DNA from: Gemmataceae bacterium
GTDB taxonomy: Bacteria > Planctomycetota > Planctomycetia > Gemmatales > Gemmataceae
Reading direction: 5' to 3'
DNA length: 64,000 nucleotides
Assembly (NCBI GenBank): GCA_901538445.1
Contig: LR594585.1
Coordinates: 1,887,369 to 1,951,368, forward strand
Position numbers and translations under genes: made by a program. Below the pieces are notes generated by a model that saw only the letters and a program-made list of their open reading frames with translations, was not told where the DNA came from and searched no databases. Below are positions 15,106 to 23,742 of this stretch, in pieces (positions within the stretch are counted from its first letter, which is position 1; every line of letters begins with the position of its first letter).

Positions 15106-16059
15106 TCACGCCCACGCCACGTTCGCCCGCGGGGTCTGCGGGTTGAGGGCCGCGAACTCCTCGATGAGCTTGCGGCTCGCCTCGTCCACCTCACCGGGCG
15201 GGACGAGCACCTTGAACACGAGGTACTGGTCGCCGCCGTTGATCCCCTTGCCGCGGAGCCGGAGCCGGGTGCCGCCGGACGTCCCCGGGCGGACCTTCAC
15301 CTCCAGCCGCTCGCCGGCGATCGTCGGCACCTCGACCTTGCCGCCCAGCACCGCCTCGGCGACACTGACCGGCACGTCGAGGAGGATGTCGTTCCCGTCG
15401 CGGCGGAAGTAGGCGTGGGGCGCGATCTTGACCCGCAGCAGCACGTCCTGCGGGCGGCGCTCGTCGCCCTTCACGCGGAGCTTCTTGCCGTCCTCGATCC
15501 CCGCGGGCACCTTCACGTCGATCTGGTCGTCGCCGACCTGGATCGAGATCGGCCCGCCGGTCGCGGCGACCAGGAACGGGACGGTGATGTCGGCCTCGAT
15601 CGGCTCGACCGGCTGCCGCCGCGCCCGGGGCCGCGCCCGCCGCCGGCCGCCGCCGAACAGGTCGCCGAGGTCCGGCCCGTCGCCGCCCATCCCCCCGCCG
15701 CCGACGAACCGCTTGAACAGCTCCTCGGCCATCTCGGGGTCGATGTTCGGGCCGCCCCCGCCCCCGAACCCGCCGGGGAAGCCCCCGCCGCCCGGGAACC
15801 CGCCCCCGGGGAAGCCGGCGTGCGGCGGCCCGGCGTGCCCGTACTGGTCGAAGTTCGCCTTCTTGGTCGCGTCGCCGAGAACCGCGTAGGCGTCCTGCAC
15901 TTCCTTGTACGCGGAGTCGGCGGCCTTGTCGCCCGGGTTGCGGTCCGGGTGGTGCTTCTTGGACAGCTTGCGGTACGCCTTCTGGATCTCGTCCGCGGAC
16001 GCGGACTTGGAGACGCCGAGGACTTCGTAGGGATCGCGGGGCATGGTGGTGGTTGTCAT
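15106..16059 (-). CDS. DnaJ/CbpA-like co-chaperone without zinc domain
   Basis: A 317-residue class II J-protein. The J domain is at about 8-72 with the HPD signature at 37-39 (KKHHPDRNPG), which stimulates DnaK ATPase activity. A long Gly/Phe/Pro linker (FPGGGFPGGGGFPGGFGGGGG) follows, then two C-terminal substrate-binding beta domains (ADITVPFLVAATGG to VLVPPGEVDE). The CxxCxGxG zinc repeats of true DnaJ are absent, so it corresponds to CbpA or DnaJ2 types. ATG 16059 is taken as start; ATG 16044 (MPRDPYEVLG) is equally possible because neither has a clear ribosome site. It is transcribed divergently from the GntR gene. Confidence 0.88.
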   Translation of the reverse strand: MTTTTMPRDPYEVLGVSKSASADEIQKAYRKLSKKHHPDRNPGDKAADSAYKEVQDAYAVLGDATKKANFDQYGHAGPPHAGFPGGGFPGGGGFPGGFGGGGGPNIDPEMAEELFKRFVGGGGMGGDGPDLGDLFGGGRRRARPRARRQPVEPIEADITVPFLVAATGGPISIQVGDDQIDVKVPAGIEDGKKLRVKGDERRPQDVLLRVKIAPHAYFRRDGNDILLDVPVSVAEAVLGGKVEVPTIAGERLEVKVRPGTSGGTRLRLRGKGINGGDQYLVFKVLVPPGEVDEASRKLIEEFAALNPQTPRANVAWA

Positions 16060-16238
16060 GGCGGAACGGGAACCGTGGACCGGGTCATTGTACCGCGGGG
16101 CGCGCGACCGCACCGCTGGTGTTTAGATTCGGCCGCGGGTCCAACGGATTCACGGGTTCCGCCGCGGGCGTCCGGCCCCACCGGGGCGGACCGTGCGGCG
16201 GTCCGCGCTTGACCGCCCCCGGCCGGGGGGTAGAGTGT

Positions 16239-16250
16239 ACTGCGTGCAGT
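16239..16250. promoter_or_regulatory. Candidate operator upstream of the GntR gene
   Basis: ACTGCGTGCAGT is an inverted repeat (arms ACTGC/GCAGT, 2-nt centre) located 38 bp before the gntR start, in the 228-bp divergent region with dnaJ. GntR regulators of the FCD group often bind such a site before their own gene. This is a positional inference only. Confidence 0.3.
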
Positions 16251-16287
16251 TGCCCCCCGCGTCGATACACTCACGGGCGCGCCGACC

Positions 16288-17013
16288 ATGCCCCGTTCCG
16301 AGCCCCGCCCCAAGCGCGCGAAGCGCGCCCCGACCCCGGCCGCCGAGGTGGCCGCCGGGGCCGAGGGCGCGTCCCTCGTCGAGGCCGTGTACCACCGGCT
16401 GCTCCACGGGATCCTGACCGGCACGTACCCGGACGGGTCGGTGCTCAGCGAACTCGGGGTCGCGCGGGACCTGGGGGTGAGCCGCACCCCGGTCCACGAC
16501 GCGCTGCGGCTGCTGGGCAAGGATGGGCTCGTGGTCCGCGAGCGGAACTGCCGCGCGCGGGTCGCGGCCATCACCCCGGACGACGTGTTCGAGGTGTTCG
16601 AGATGCGGAAGATCCTGGAGGGGCCGGCCGCCGAACTGGCCGCCGGGCGGATGGACCGCCGGCACCTGGCCCCGCTCCGGGCCGCCGCCGACGCGCTCAA
16701 GGCCGCCCCGCGGGCGGCCGACTGGGTCGCCCGGTGGGCCGAGTTCGACGAGGCGTTCCACCGGGGGATCGCCGACGCGAGCGGGAACCGCCGGCTGGCC
16801 GCCGACATCAACCGGTACCGGCTCCTGCACACCGGGTTCAACCGGGTCGCGACCGACGCGGCCGCGCTCCAGCCGGCCCTCGCCGAGCACGTCGCCATTC
16901 TCGACGCGCTGGAGGCCCGCAACGGGCCGCTCGCCCGGGACCGGATGGTCGCCCACATCGCCGCGTGGCAGGACCACTTCATCCGCCACGTGCCCCGGCC
17001 CGGCGGGAAGTGA
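16288..17013 (+). CDS. GntR-family transcriptional regulator, FCD (FadR-like) group
   Basis: A 241-residue repressor-type protein. A basic N-terminal tail (MPRSEPRPKRAKRAP) precedes a winged helix-turn-helix at about 30-95 (LHGILTGTYPDGSVLSELGVARDLGVSRTPVHDALRLL). The all-helical FCD effector domain spans about 105-235 (FEVFEMRKILEGPAAELAA, FDEAFHRGIADASGN, HVAILDALEARNGPLA). FCD domains bind carboxylate ligands with a metal held by Asp/His residues. The target genes are not evident; candidates are itself and the divergent J-protein gene. It converges on the SMP-30-like gene with only 15 bp between the two stops and no hairpin. Confidence 0.88.
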   Translation: MPRSEPRPKRAKRAPTPAAEVAAGAEGASLVEAVYHRLLHGILTGTYPDGSVLSELGVARDLGVSRTPVHDALRLLGKDGLVVRERNCRARVAAITPDDVFEVFEMRKILEGPAAELAAGRMDRRHLAPLRAAADALKAAPRAADWVARWAEFDEAFHRGIADASGNRRLAADINRYRLLHTGFNRVATDAAALQPALAEHVAILDALEARNGPLARDRMVAHIAAWQDHFIRHVPRPGGK

Positions 17014-17028
17014 ACGCCGGGGCCGCCG

Positions 17029-18732
17029 TCACTTCGGCTCGGCGGCGTACAGCGCGGCGTTCGTCGTCACGAACAGTGTCTTCCCGTCGGCCCCGCCGAA
17101 GCACAGGTTCGTGCCGCTGCCCTTGGGGATCTTCACCTCGCCGACCCGCTTCCCCTCCGGCGACAGGACCACGACGACCGCGCCCGCCGTGGCGTACACG
17201 TGACCGTCGGGGGCGACCGCGATCCCGTCCGGGCCGGTCACGTCGGCCCACTTCCTGTCCTTCCCCGCGGCGACGTCGACCGAGCCGTCGTCCTTGACCG
17301 GGAACCGGTAGACGCCGGACCTCTTCTTGTCCTTGTAGTTCGAGACGCCGACGTACAGGAACTTGCCGTCGGGCGCGAGCGCGACCCCGTTGGGGTTGGC
17401 GAGGTCGCCCAGGTCGGTCGCGTCGTACACCACGGCCGCGGACCCCTTGGCGACGTTCACCGCCGTCACCCGCCCCTTCTCGGGGTCCTTCAGCGTGGTG
17501 AAGTACAGGAACCCGTTGGCCCCGACGACGAGGTCGTTGAGCGACACCTCCTTGTCCAGGATCACCTTCGGGTCCTCGCCGGGCCGCCACGCCGCGAGCT
17601 TGCCGCCCAGGACGCCGTAGTACCGGCCGTCCGGCCCGACCTTCCCGCGGCCGCCCTCGCGGAGTTCCGACGCCTCGGACCCGACCACCTTGAACAGCTT
17701 CGCGGCCTCGATGTCGCACGCGATCAGACACTTCTCGGCGGGCAGCCACGTCGGCGTGTCGAGCTTCTGGAACCCGTCCTTGATGAGCTTCAGCGGCGCG
17801 TAGGCGGGGGCCGCCGGGACCGACTTCGCCGGGCGCTCGACCTTCGGGGCTTCGGCCGGTGCGGGCGCGTCGGCCGCTGCGTACTTGCCCTCGGTACGGA
17901 CCGGGTCGAGGCTCGGGACGAACCCCTCGCGGGACGCAGGGGTGTACGGCTCCAGCTTGTCCGGGCCGACGAAGGGGCGGACCGGGGTCTTGCTCTTGTC
18001 GCTCGGCTTCCAGTCGTCCGGCAGGACGGTGCCGGTCGTCAGGTCCACGTTCACGAGCCGGCCGGCCTTCCCGACCACCCGCACCTGGAGGACCGTGTAA
18101 TCGGGGCTGACCCGGCACAGCGCGTACGCGGGCCGCGCCGTCGATCGGTGCGAGAGCGGGCCGAAGTCGGCGACCCAGTGGACGCGGTTGAACACGAGCC
18201 CGACGCTCGCCCACTCGTCGGCCCGGAGGAAGTCGGCGACCGCCAGCTCCTTCAGGACGGTGCCGTCCTTCTTGTAGACGATGACCCGGCGGGACATGCC
18301 CTCGTGCCGCCGCCGGTCCTCGGGGATCGGGCCGGGCGCGTCCCCCTTGATGACGCTCGCCCCGAGCCGCTCGGACTTGCCGGGGCTCCACACGGTCACG
18401 TGGTTGTACAGGGCGAACGTCTCGCCGTCGGGGGCCATGAACAGCTGGGCGGAGACGTTGCCGGCCTGCACGCCCTGGGCCGGGAAGGTCTTCGACTCCC
18501 CGGTCTTGGTGTCCTTCCAGGTGAACTCCCACTGCAGCGGCCCGTCGTTCAGGTTCGGCTTCGGCGGGCCGCCCTTGGTGCCCGCCTTCGGGTCGACGAC
18601 CACGGCGGCGGTCACGACGAACCGCCCGTCGATCGACTGGCACCCGTCGATGGACGAGGGCGGCCCGTACCCGGCCGGGGCCAGGAGGGGGGTTGCGACC
18701 GACACGAGCACTGCGGCAACGGCGCGGTTCAT
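17029..18732 (-). CDS. Exported protein with SMP-30/gluconolactonase-like propeller
   Basis: A 567-residue secreted protein. A signal peptide (about 1-20) is followed by a beta-rich region (30-300) with no family I recognise. A six-bladed propeller occupies about 320-560: LNDLVVGANGFLYFTTLKDPEK, LANPNGVALAPDGKFLYVGVSN, GPDGIAVAPDGHVYATAG. The latter motifs are those of SMP-30/LRE/gluconolactonase, which bind a divalent metal through Asn/Asp/Glu and hydrolyse lactones or other esters. The N-terminal half mentions no catalytic motif. ATG 18732 starts the signal peptide. It is the last gene of a six-gene minus-strand run beginning at 27472 (genes 20-200 bp apart), 20 bp after the preceding gene. 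Confidence 0.75.
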   Translation of the reverse strand: MNRAVAAVLVSVATPLLAPAGYGPPSSIDGCQSIDGRFVVTAAVVVDPKAGTKGGPPKPNLNDGPLQWEFTWKDTKTGESKTFPAQGVQAGNVSAQLFMAPDGETFALYNHVTVWSPGKSERLGASVIKGDAPGPIPEDRRRHEGMSRRVIVYKKDGTVLKELAVADFLRADEWASVGLVFNRVHWVADFGPLSHRSTARPAYALCRVSPDYTVLQVRVVGKAGRLVNVDLTTGTVLPDDWKPSDKSKTPVRPFVGPDKLEPYTPASREGFVPSLDPVRTEGKYAAADAPAPAEAPKVERPAKSVPAAPAYAPLKLIKDGFQKLDTPTWLPAEKCLIACDIEAAKLFKVVGSEASELREGGRGKVGPDGRYYGVLGGKLAAWRPGEDPKVILDKEVSLNDLVVGANGFLYFTTLKDPEKGRVTAVNVAKGSAAVVYDATDLGDLANPNGVALAPDGKFLYVGVSNYKDKKRSGVYRFPVKDDGSVDVAAGKDRKWADVTGPDGIAVAPDGHVYATAGAVVVVLSPEGKRVGEVKIPKGSGTNLCFGGADGKTLFVTTNAALYAAEPK

Positions 18733-18752
18733 GTGCGTCTCGGAAAGGATGG

Positions 18753-20045
18753 TTACTTGACGGCGTAGAACGCGGGGTGGCTCGACGCCCGGGTGCCGTC
18801 GGCCCGCACGCCGACGGCGATCAGGGCGTGCAGGCCGGGGGCGAACTTCACCCCGTCCAGTTCGTAGGGGGCGGCGGCGACCGACCCGAGCACCTTGTCC
18901 CCGTCGCGGAACTCGACGGACTTGTACTCCCCCTTCACGGCAGCGACGACCTTCACCGCCCCCCCCGCCTTCGCAATCGGCGAGTACCCGAGCCCGCAGT
19001 CGTCCCGGTCCTTCCCGGTGCGGTACTCGGTGACGGGGGCGACGACCTTCAGGTCCGGCTTCGCCGAGTGGTAGGCCCGGTAGACCCATGCCATGTACTC
19101 GTCCGGCAGCCACACCGGGCTGACCATCCCCCTGGCCTCCTTCGCCGGGGCGATCGGCACCCACTCGGTCACCGGGTTGAAGTCGGACGCCCAGCCGGAG
19201 TCGACCGAAACCGGGAGCAGCGGGCCGGGCTTGCCGTCGGCCGGGAGCCGGGCCTTGATGCACCGGTCCAGGTAGCACGCGAAGAACCCGTACTTGGAGT
19301 ACACCCCGTGCTTGAACCCGTAGGTGGTGGCCCGGCAGGTGAGGGTGGGGGCGGGGGTGGGCTTGTTCTTGAGTGAGTCCCCGGCCGCGGCGCGGGCGGC
19401 CTCGCGCTCCTTCACGTCCCCGCCGAGCTCCCAGGCGTACACGAAGGGAACCTTGTCCGTGACGGCGGAGATCGCGGCCATGCGGTTCGGCCACCCGTCG
19501 GACCACGCGATCAGCCGGTCCGGGGCACGGTCGTACAGGTCCTTGACGTGGGCCGCCCCGTTCTGCATCAGCCACCCGACGATCGGCGCGGTCGCGAGTT
19601 CCGGGTGGTTCGTTTCCTTCGCCGCGAACTCCAGGTACCTGAGCAGGTAGCCCGTGTTCCCGGCCGGGTGGCCGAGCTTCACCCGGCCGCTCCGCTTGTC
19701 GTTGACACCGATGTCGTACTCCATCGGCCAGGGGACGGTGACCAGGGCGAAGTCCCACAGGTCCGCGCAGTGGCGGGGGTCCGCGCTGTGGAACTGGAAG
19801 CAGAGGAACACGCCGCGGCAGGCCTTCACGCCCGGCGGCAGGTACAGGCGGACTTTCGGCTCCTCCTTGTCCGCGTCGCGGACGCCCTGCCACGTCTCGT
19901 CGGCCGTCAGCTTCGTGATCGGGAACCACCCCGGCGGGTAGTCCTTCTCCGCGGCCGGGACGGTCTTGTCGTACTTCGTGTCGTCCCTGGCCGGGGATAA
20001 GGTCAGCACCGTCGCGACCAGGGTCAGAGCGAACAGGACTCGCAT
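18753..20045 (-). CDS. Exported alpha/beta-hydrolase-like protein lacking the nucleophile
   Basis: A 430-residue secreted protein with a signal peptide (MRVLFALTLVATVLTL) and a fold shared with the 26291-27472 protein. Both contain HPEL-xx-AP-x-VG followed by the nucleophile elbow. There the other protein has GHSAGG, whereas this one reads LMQNGA, so the serine is replaced by Gln161. The C-terminal 75 residues (GGAVKVVAAVKGEYKSVEF to SSHPAFYAVK) form an Ig-like/FN3-like domain. It is therefore probably a non-catalytic binding relative rather than an enzyme. ATG 20045 starts the signal peptide. It lies 44 bp after the DUF1552 gene and 20 bp before the propeller gene. Confidence 0.7.
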   Translation of the reverse strand: MRVLFALTLVATVLTLSPARDDTKYDKTVPAAEKDYPPGWFPITKLTADETWQGVRDADKEEPKVRLYLPPGVKACRGVFLCFQFHSADPRHCADLWDFALVTVPWPMEYDIGVNDKRSGRVKLGHPAGNTGYLLRYLEFAAKETNHPELATAPIVGWLMQNGAAHVKDLYDRAPDRLIAWSDGWPNRMAAISAVTDKVPFVYAWELGGDVKEREAARAAAGDSLKNKPTPAPTLTCRATTYGFKHGVYSKYGFFACYLDRCIKARLPADGKPGPLLPVSVDSGWASDFNPVTEWVPIAPAKEARGMVSPVWLPDEYMAWVYRAYHSAKPDLKVVAPVTEYRTGKDRDDCGLGYSPIAKAGGAVKVVAAVKGEYKSVEFRDGDKVLGSVAAAPYELDGVKFAPGLHALIAVGVRADGTRASSHPAFYAVK

Positions 20046-20089
20046 GGCGGCCTCGGGGTCAATCGGTACGGGGGGTCGCGGCCGGGCGG

Positions 20090-21487
20090 TCACGCCAGCA
20101 GCTCGGCGACGCCGCCCTTCTGGTCCACGTCGCCACCGAGGATCTGGTCCGGCTGGCCGAACGTCTCGCGCTGGTCGCCGGCCGCGTTCAGGAACGTCGT
20201 GTACAAGTTCCCGATGTGCTTGTGGCCCTTCGCCCCGTGGCCGGGGAGTTCGAGGTAGCGGCCGGTCTTGAGCGCGCCGCCCAGGTTCCCGATGAGCACC
20301 GCGGGCCACTCCCAGCACCGGCTGTGGTGCCCCTCGGCCCCGTCCGACAGGTACACGATGAGCGTGTTGTCGAACATCGTCCCGTTGCCCTCCTTGACCC
20401 CCTGGAGCGTCTTCACCAGCCGGGCGATCAGCTCGAAGTGGAACCTGCGGATGGTGGTCGACAGTTCGTCGGCGGTCTTCCCTTCGAACCCGCCCCCGTG
20501 CCCGATGCTGTGCTTGTCGAGGGTGATCCCGAGGCCCTTGAAGCGGACCGAGAAGTACGGGTTCCCGGCCCCGCTCGCGATGGTCACCGCGTTCGTCAGC
20601 CCGGACACGAGGGCCGCCCCGGCGAGGCTGAACTGCGCGTCGAGCCGGTCCGTCTCCACGGCGCTCGTGAACTTGTCGGTCACCGGCGGGGCGTTCTTCT
20701 TCAGGGTCGCCTCCATCTCGACGAGCTTGCCGTGCCGGTCCCGCATCGTCTCGAACGCCCGGAGGTAGCCCTGGAGCTTCTCCCGCTCGGGGCCGGCGAG
20801 CGACGCCTCGGCCCGCTTGACGTCCGCAGCGAGGTGGTCGAGGAGCGGCTTGCGGGAGTCGAACGCCTTCTTCGCGGCCCCGCCCGCGGCGCTGCCGAAC
20901 AGCGCCTGGTACGCGAGGGCCGGGTTTGTTTGCGTCGGGGCGGCCGTGCCGGCGGCGACGGCCGAGCAGTTGTACACCACCGTGTCGCCGGGCCGCTCGG
21001 TCATCCCGAGGCCGACGTGCGGGAACACGCCCCCGAGGTGCTTGCCGAGGGCGCAGTCGATCGTCGGGCCGGCCGGCGGCCCCTTGGAGGTGAACGCCCC
21101 GAGGGCCCCGAAGTCGCTCGAGTGCCCGCCCCCGCACATCTTCCCGGACAGCCCCTGGAGCACCGTGACCCGGTCCTTGACGAACGACACCGGGTCGAGC
21201 GCCGCGGGCAGGTCGTGGTCCTTGAGCGGGACGTCGCAGACGCCCTCACGAACGCCACCGGAGCGCCCGGTGTAAGTGCCCGAGGCGATCAGGTTCTTGT
21301 TCCGCTCGATCCCCTTCGGCTGAATCTGGTGCCACGGGACCCCGTTGCCCTCGACCACGAACACCACCCGCTTGGCCGGGGCGGCCCCGCCCGCCTCCGC
21401 GTGCAACCGGGCGAGCATCGGGGACAGGACCGTCGCCCCCGCGCCCAGGGAGACGTTGGTCAGGAACTGTCGGCGGTTCGCGGTCAT
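20090..21487 (-). CDS. DUF1552 protein, Tat-type export signal
   Basis: A 465-residue planctomycete-type DUF1552 protein. The start MTANRRQFLTNVSLGAGATVL has an RRxFL twin-arginine signal. The DUF1552 body carries VVFVVEGNGVPWHQIQP, GHSSDFGALGAFTS, SIGHGGGFEGKTADELS and NTLIVYLSDGAEGHHS. The family is distantly related to DUF1501 and the alkaline-phosphatase/sulfatase superfamily, but no reaction is known. It almost always sits beside a DUF1592-type cytochrome gene, as here (59 bp downstream of it). Tat export suggests it is folded with a cofactor before crossing the membrane. ATG 21487 follows AAGGA. Confidence 0.85.
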   Translation of the reverse strand: MTANRRQFLTNVSLGAGATVLSPMLARLHAEAGGAAPAKRVVFVVEGNGVPWHQIQPKGIERNKNLIASGTYTGRSGGVREGVCDVPLKDHDLPAALDPVSFVKDRVTVLQGLSGKMCGGGHSSDFGALGAFTSKGPPAGPTIDCALGKHLGGVFPHVGLGMTERPGDTVVYNCSAVAAGTAAPTQTNPALAYQALFGSAAGGAAKKAFDSRKPLLDHLAADVKRAEASLAGPEREKLQGYLRAFETMRDRHGKLVEMEATLKKNAPPVTDKFTSAVETDRLDAQFSLAGAALVSGLTNAVTIASGAGNPYFSVRFKGLGITLDKHSIGHGGGFEGKTADELSTTIRRFHFELIARLVKTLQGVKEGNGTMFDNTLIVYLSDGAEGHHSRCWEWPAVLIGNLGGALKTGRYLELPGHGAKGHKHIGNLYTTFLNAAGDQRETFGQPDQILGGDVDQKGGVAELLA

Positions 21488-21546
21488 GGTCGCGTCCTTC
21501 GTGTGAGGGGGCTCGGTGTGCGGAACCCCGGCCGGGGGCCGGGCAG

Positions 21547-23682
21547 TCACTTCGCGGTGCGGTACAGGAACGACTCGCTGGTCAGAAGGGACGTGACGAG
21601 CGCCCTCATGCTCCCGCCGGACTTCAGGTACGCCTGGTCCGCGGCCATCAGGGTGCGGGCGTCGCCGGGGTTCTCGTCGCGGCCCATCCAGAACCGGAAC
21701 GCGTGGCGGACGAACACCTGCCGCGCACGGTCCGTCTTCGCCAGCCTGCGGACCAACTCGACGGCGCTCGGGGCCGGGCCGTCCACCGCCGGGTCCCCGG
21801 TCCCGTCCACGAGCCCGGAGGTGTCGAGCGGCACGAGCTTGAGTGCGGTCGTCTTCTTACCCTTGGCGTCGGTCGCCTCGACGGTGACCTGCTCCTGGGT
21901 GCGGAACCGGCCGAAGTGGTCGAACTGCTCGAACGCCAGCCCGAGCGGGTTCATCCGCTTGTGGCACCCCCAGCAGTACGCCTGCTTCGTCACCTCCATG
22001 CGCTCCCGGAGCGTCTTGTGCGGCGCGTCCGGGAGCTGGGCGTCGACGGTGATGGGGACGTCGGGCACGGTGCCGCCCAGGAGCCGCTCGCGGACCCACT
22101 TGCCCCGGCGGATCGCGTGGTTGTCGAAGTTCTCCGAGTTGGCGACGAGCCACGCCGGCTGCGTCAGGACCCCGGCCCGCTGGTCCTTCGGCAACTCGAC
22201 CGGCTGCGACGCGGGGAAGTCGGACAGCCCGTAGGCGAGGTACGACCTCTTGCTCTCCAAGTTCGGCGGCCCCTTGGCCGCGGCCTTCGCCGGGTCCTTC
22301 TTCTTGTCCTCCTCGTACTTCGCCAGCGCGTCGGCGACCTGCTTCCGGTCCCGCTCGGTGGTCGTGTGGTGGACGTAGCTCTTGTTCGTGGTGAACAGCT
22401 CGACGAACACGTCCTTGTCGGCCGCGACGATGTCCCGGACCAGGCGGTCCGTGTCCTCGACGAGCCCGCGGGCGTTGTGGGCCGGGAACGGCTTGGCGTC
22501 CTTGAACACCTCGGTCGCGCCGCCGTACCCGAAGTACTCGCGGAAGAACCGCAGCACCCGCGGCTTGTCGGCCTTCGGGTCGGCGAAGATTCGCGCGACC
22601 TCGCGCGAGACATCGGCCGGGGTCGCGAGCTTGCCGGTGTCGGCCGCCTTGAGCAGCTCGGCGTCCGGGGCCCGGTCGGTCAGGGCGTAGGCGACGGCGA
22701 ACGCGACCTCGCGGGGGGCCAGCACCCGCTTCCCGCCGGCCGCCGCGCCGAGCCCGAGTTCGCTGCGGAAGCTCGCCTCGGGCTGCATCAGCACCGCGAC
22801 CAGCACCGCCCGCGCCCCGCCCTCCGGCCCGCCGAGCTTGGCGGCCGCGGCGTACAGTTCGGCGAACCGCTTCAGCTCGTCGGCCGCCGGCTTCCGCTTG
22901 AGCACGAGCTGGAACTGGTACTGGACCGCCGCGTCGATCTGGGCGCGGGTCGGGGCCGGGTCCAGGAGCGGCGCGAGTTCCTTGACCGGCTTCTTGTTGG
23001 CGACCTTCCGGAGCGCGAGTTGCTCGTCGGCGATCGTCTCGGCGTTCCGCATGAGCTGGGCCGTGGTCGATTCATCGAGCCCGCCGACGGCCGCCGTGTC
23101 CTTGAACCCGTCGCCCGGGGGCAGCGCGAACGGCTGCGCGAGGGTCAGGCCCTTGAACGCCTTCGCGGCTTCGGCGTAGATGAACGGGCTCACCCGCCAC
23201 AGCCGCGGGGGGTTGTCGAGCGGGGCCTTGCCGGCGTCGGGGCCGAACAACAGGTGGTGCGGGACGTGGTTCCCGGTCCGCAGGCTGCCGGGCGCGGTCG
23301 CGCCGGTCTTGCCGGCCTTGGCGAGCTCGCGCTCGACCCACCCGGTGACGGCCTTGATCGCGGCCGGGTCGGGCTGCTTGGCGCCCTCGGGCGGCATCTC
23401 GCCGGCGCTCATGCGGTCCGCGACCGCCTGCCAGGCGTCGGCACCCTTCCCCGCGGCCAGGTCGGCCCCGAGCGCCGTCAGGTCGAGCTTGCCCTCGGCC
23501 TTCTTCGCGTTGTGGCAGCGAACGCAGTGCGCCGTCAGAAACGGCTGCACGGTGCCCTTGAACCCGGCCGCGTCCGGCGCGGCACCCGCCGGGGGCGGGT
23601 CGGCCGAGTGGACGGGCACCGCGGCGAGCGCGGCGGCCAGCGCGACGAACGGGACGACGAGGGCGTGCGAGCGGGCGGCCAT
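21547..23682 (-). CDS. DUF1587/1592/1588/1585 planctomycete cytochrome-c-like protein
   Basis: A 711-residue exported protein. A signal peptide (1-27) is followed by a haem-binding motif CVRCH (53-57) in an N-terminal cytochrome domain. Next come the DUF1587, DUF1592 and DUF1588 modules (RRGKWVRERLLGGTVP, DAPHKTLRERMEV) with a second CxxCH motif CWGCH (570-574). DUF1585 closes the protein (FVRHAFRFWMGRDENPGDA). Two CxxCH sites imply covalent haem c and a redox role in the periplasm, but the substrate of this family is unknown. The gene is followed 59 bp later by its usual DUF1552 partner and preceded 60 bp upstream by the propeller gene. The start ATG 23682 begins the signal peptide. Confidence 0.85.
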   Translation of the reverse strand: MAARSHALVVPFVALAAALAAVPVHSADPPPAGAAPDAAGFKGTVQPFLTAHCVRCHNAKKAEGKLDLTALGADLAAGKGADAWQAVADRMSAGEMPPEGAKQPDPAAIKAVTGWVERELAKAGKTGATAPGSLRTGNHVPHHLLFGPDAGKAPLDNPPRLWRVSPFIYAEAAKAFKGLTLAQPFALPPGDGFKDTAAVGGLDESTTAQLMRNAETIADEQLALRKVANKKPVKELAPLLDPAPTRAQIDAAVQYQFQLVLKRKPAADELKRFAELYAAAAKLGGPEGGARAVLVAVLMQPEASFRSELGLGAAAGGKRVLAPREVAFAVAYALTDRAPDAELLKAADTGKLATPADVSREVARIFADPKADKPRVLRFFREYFGYGGATEVFKDAKPFPAHNARGLVEDTDRLVRDIVAADKDVFVELFTTNKSYVHHTTTERDRKQVADALAKYEEDKKKDPAKAAAKGPPNLESKRSYLAYGLSDFPASQPVELPKDQRAGVLTQPAWLVANSENFDNHAIRRGKWVRERLLGGTVPDVPITVDAQLPDAPHKTLRERMEVTKQAYCWGCHKRMNPLGLAFEQFDHFGRFRTQEQVTVEATDAKGKKTTALKLVPLDTSGLVDGTGDPAVDGPAPSAVELVRRLAKTDRARQVFVRHAFRFWMGRDENPGDARTLMAADQAYLKSGGSMRALVTSLLTSESFLYRTAK

Positions 23683-23742
23683 GTGCGACCCTTTCGGGAG
23701 AAGGTTCGTGGTGCGAGCCGGAGTTCGGCCGTGCCCCCGGCG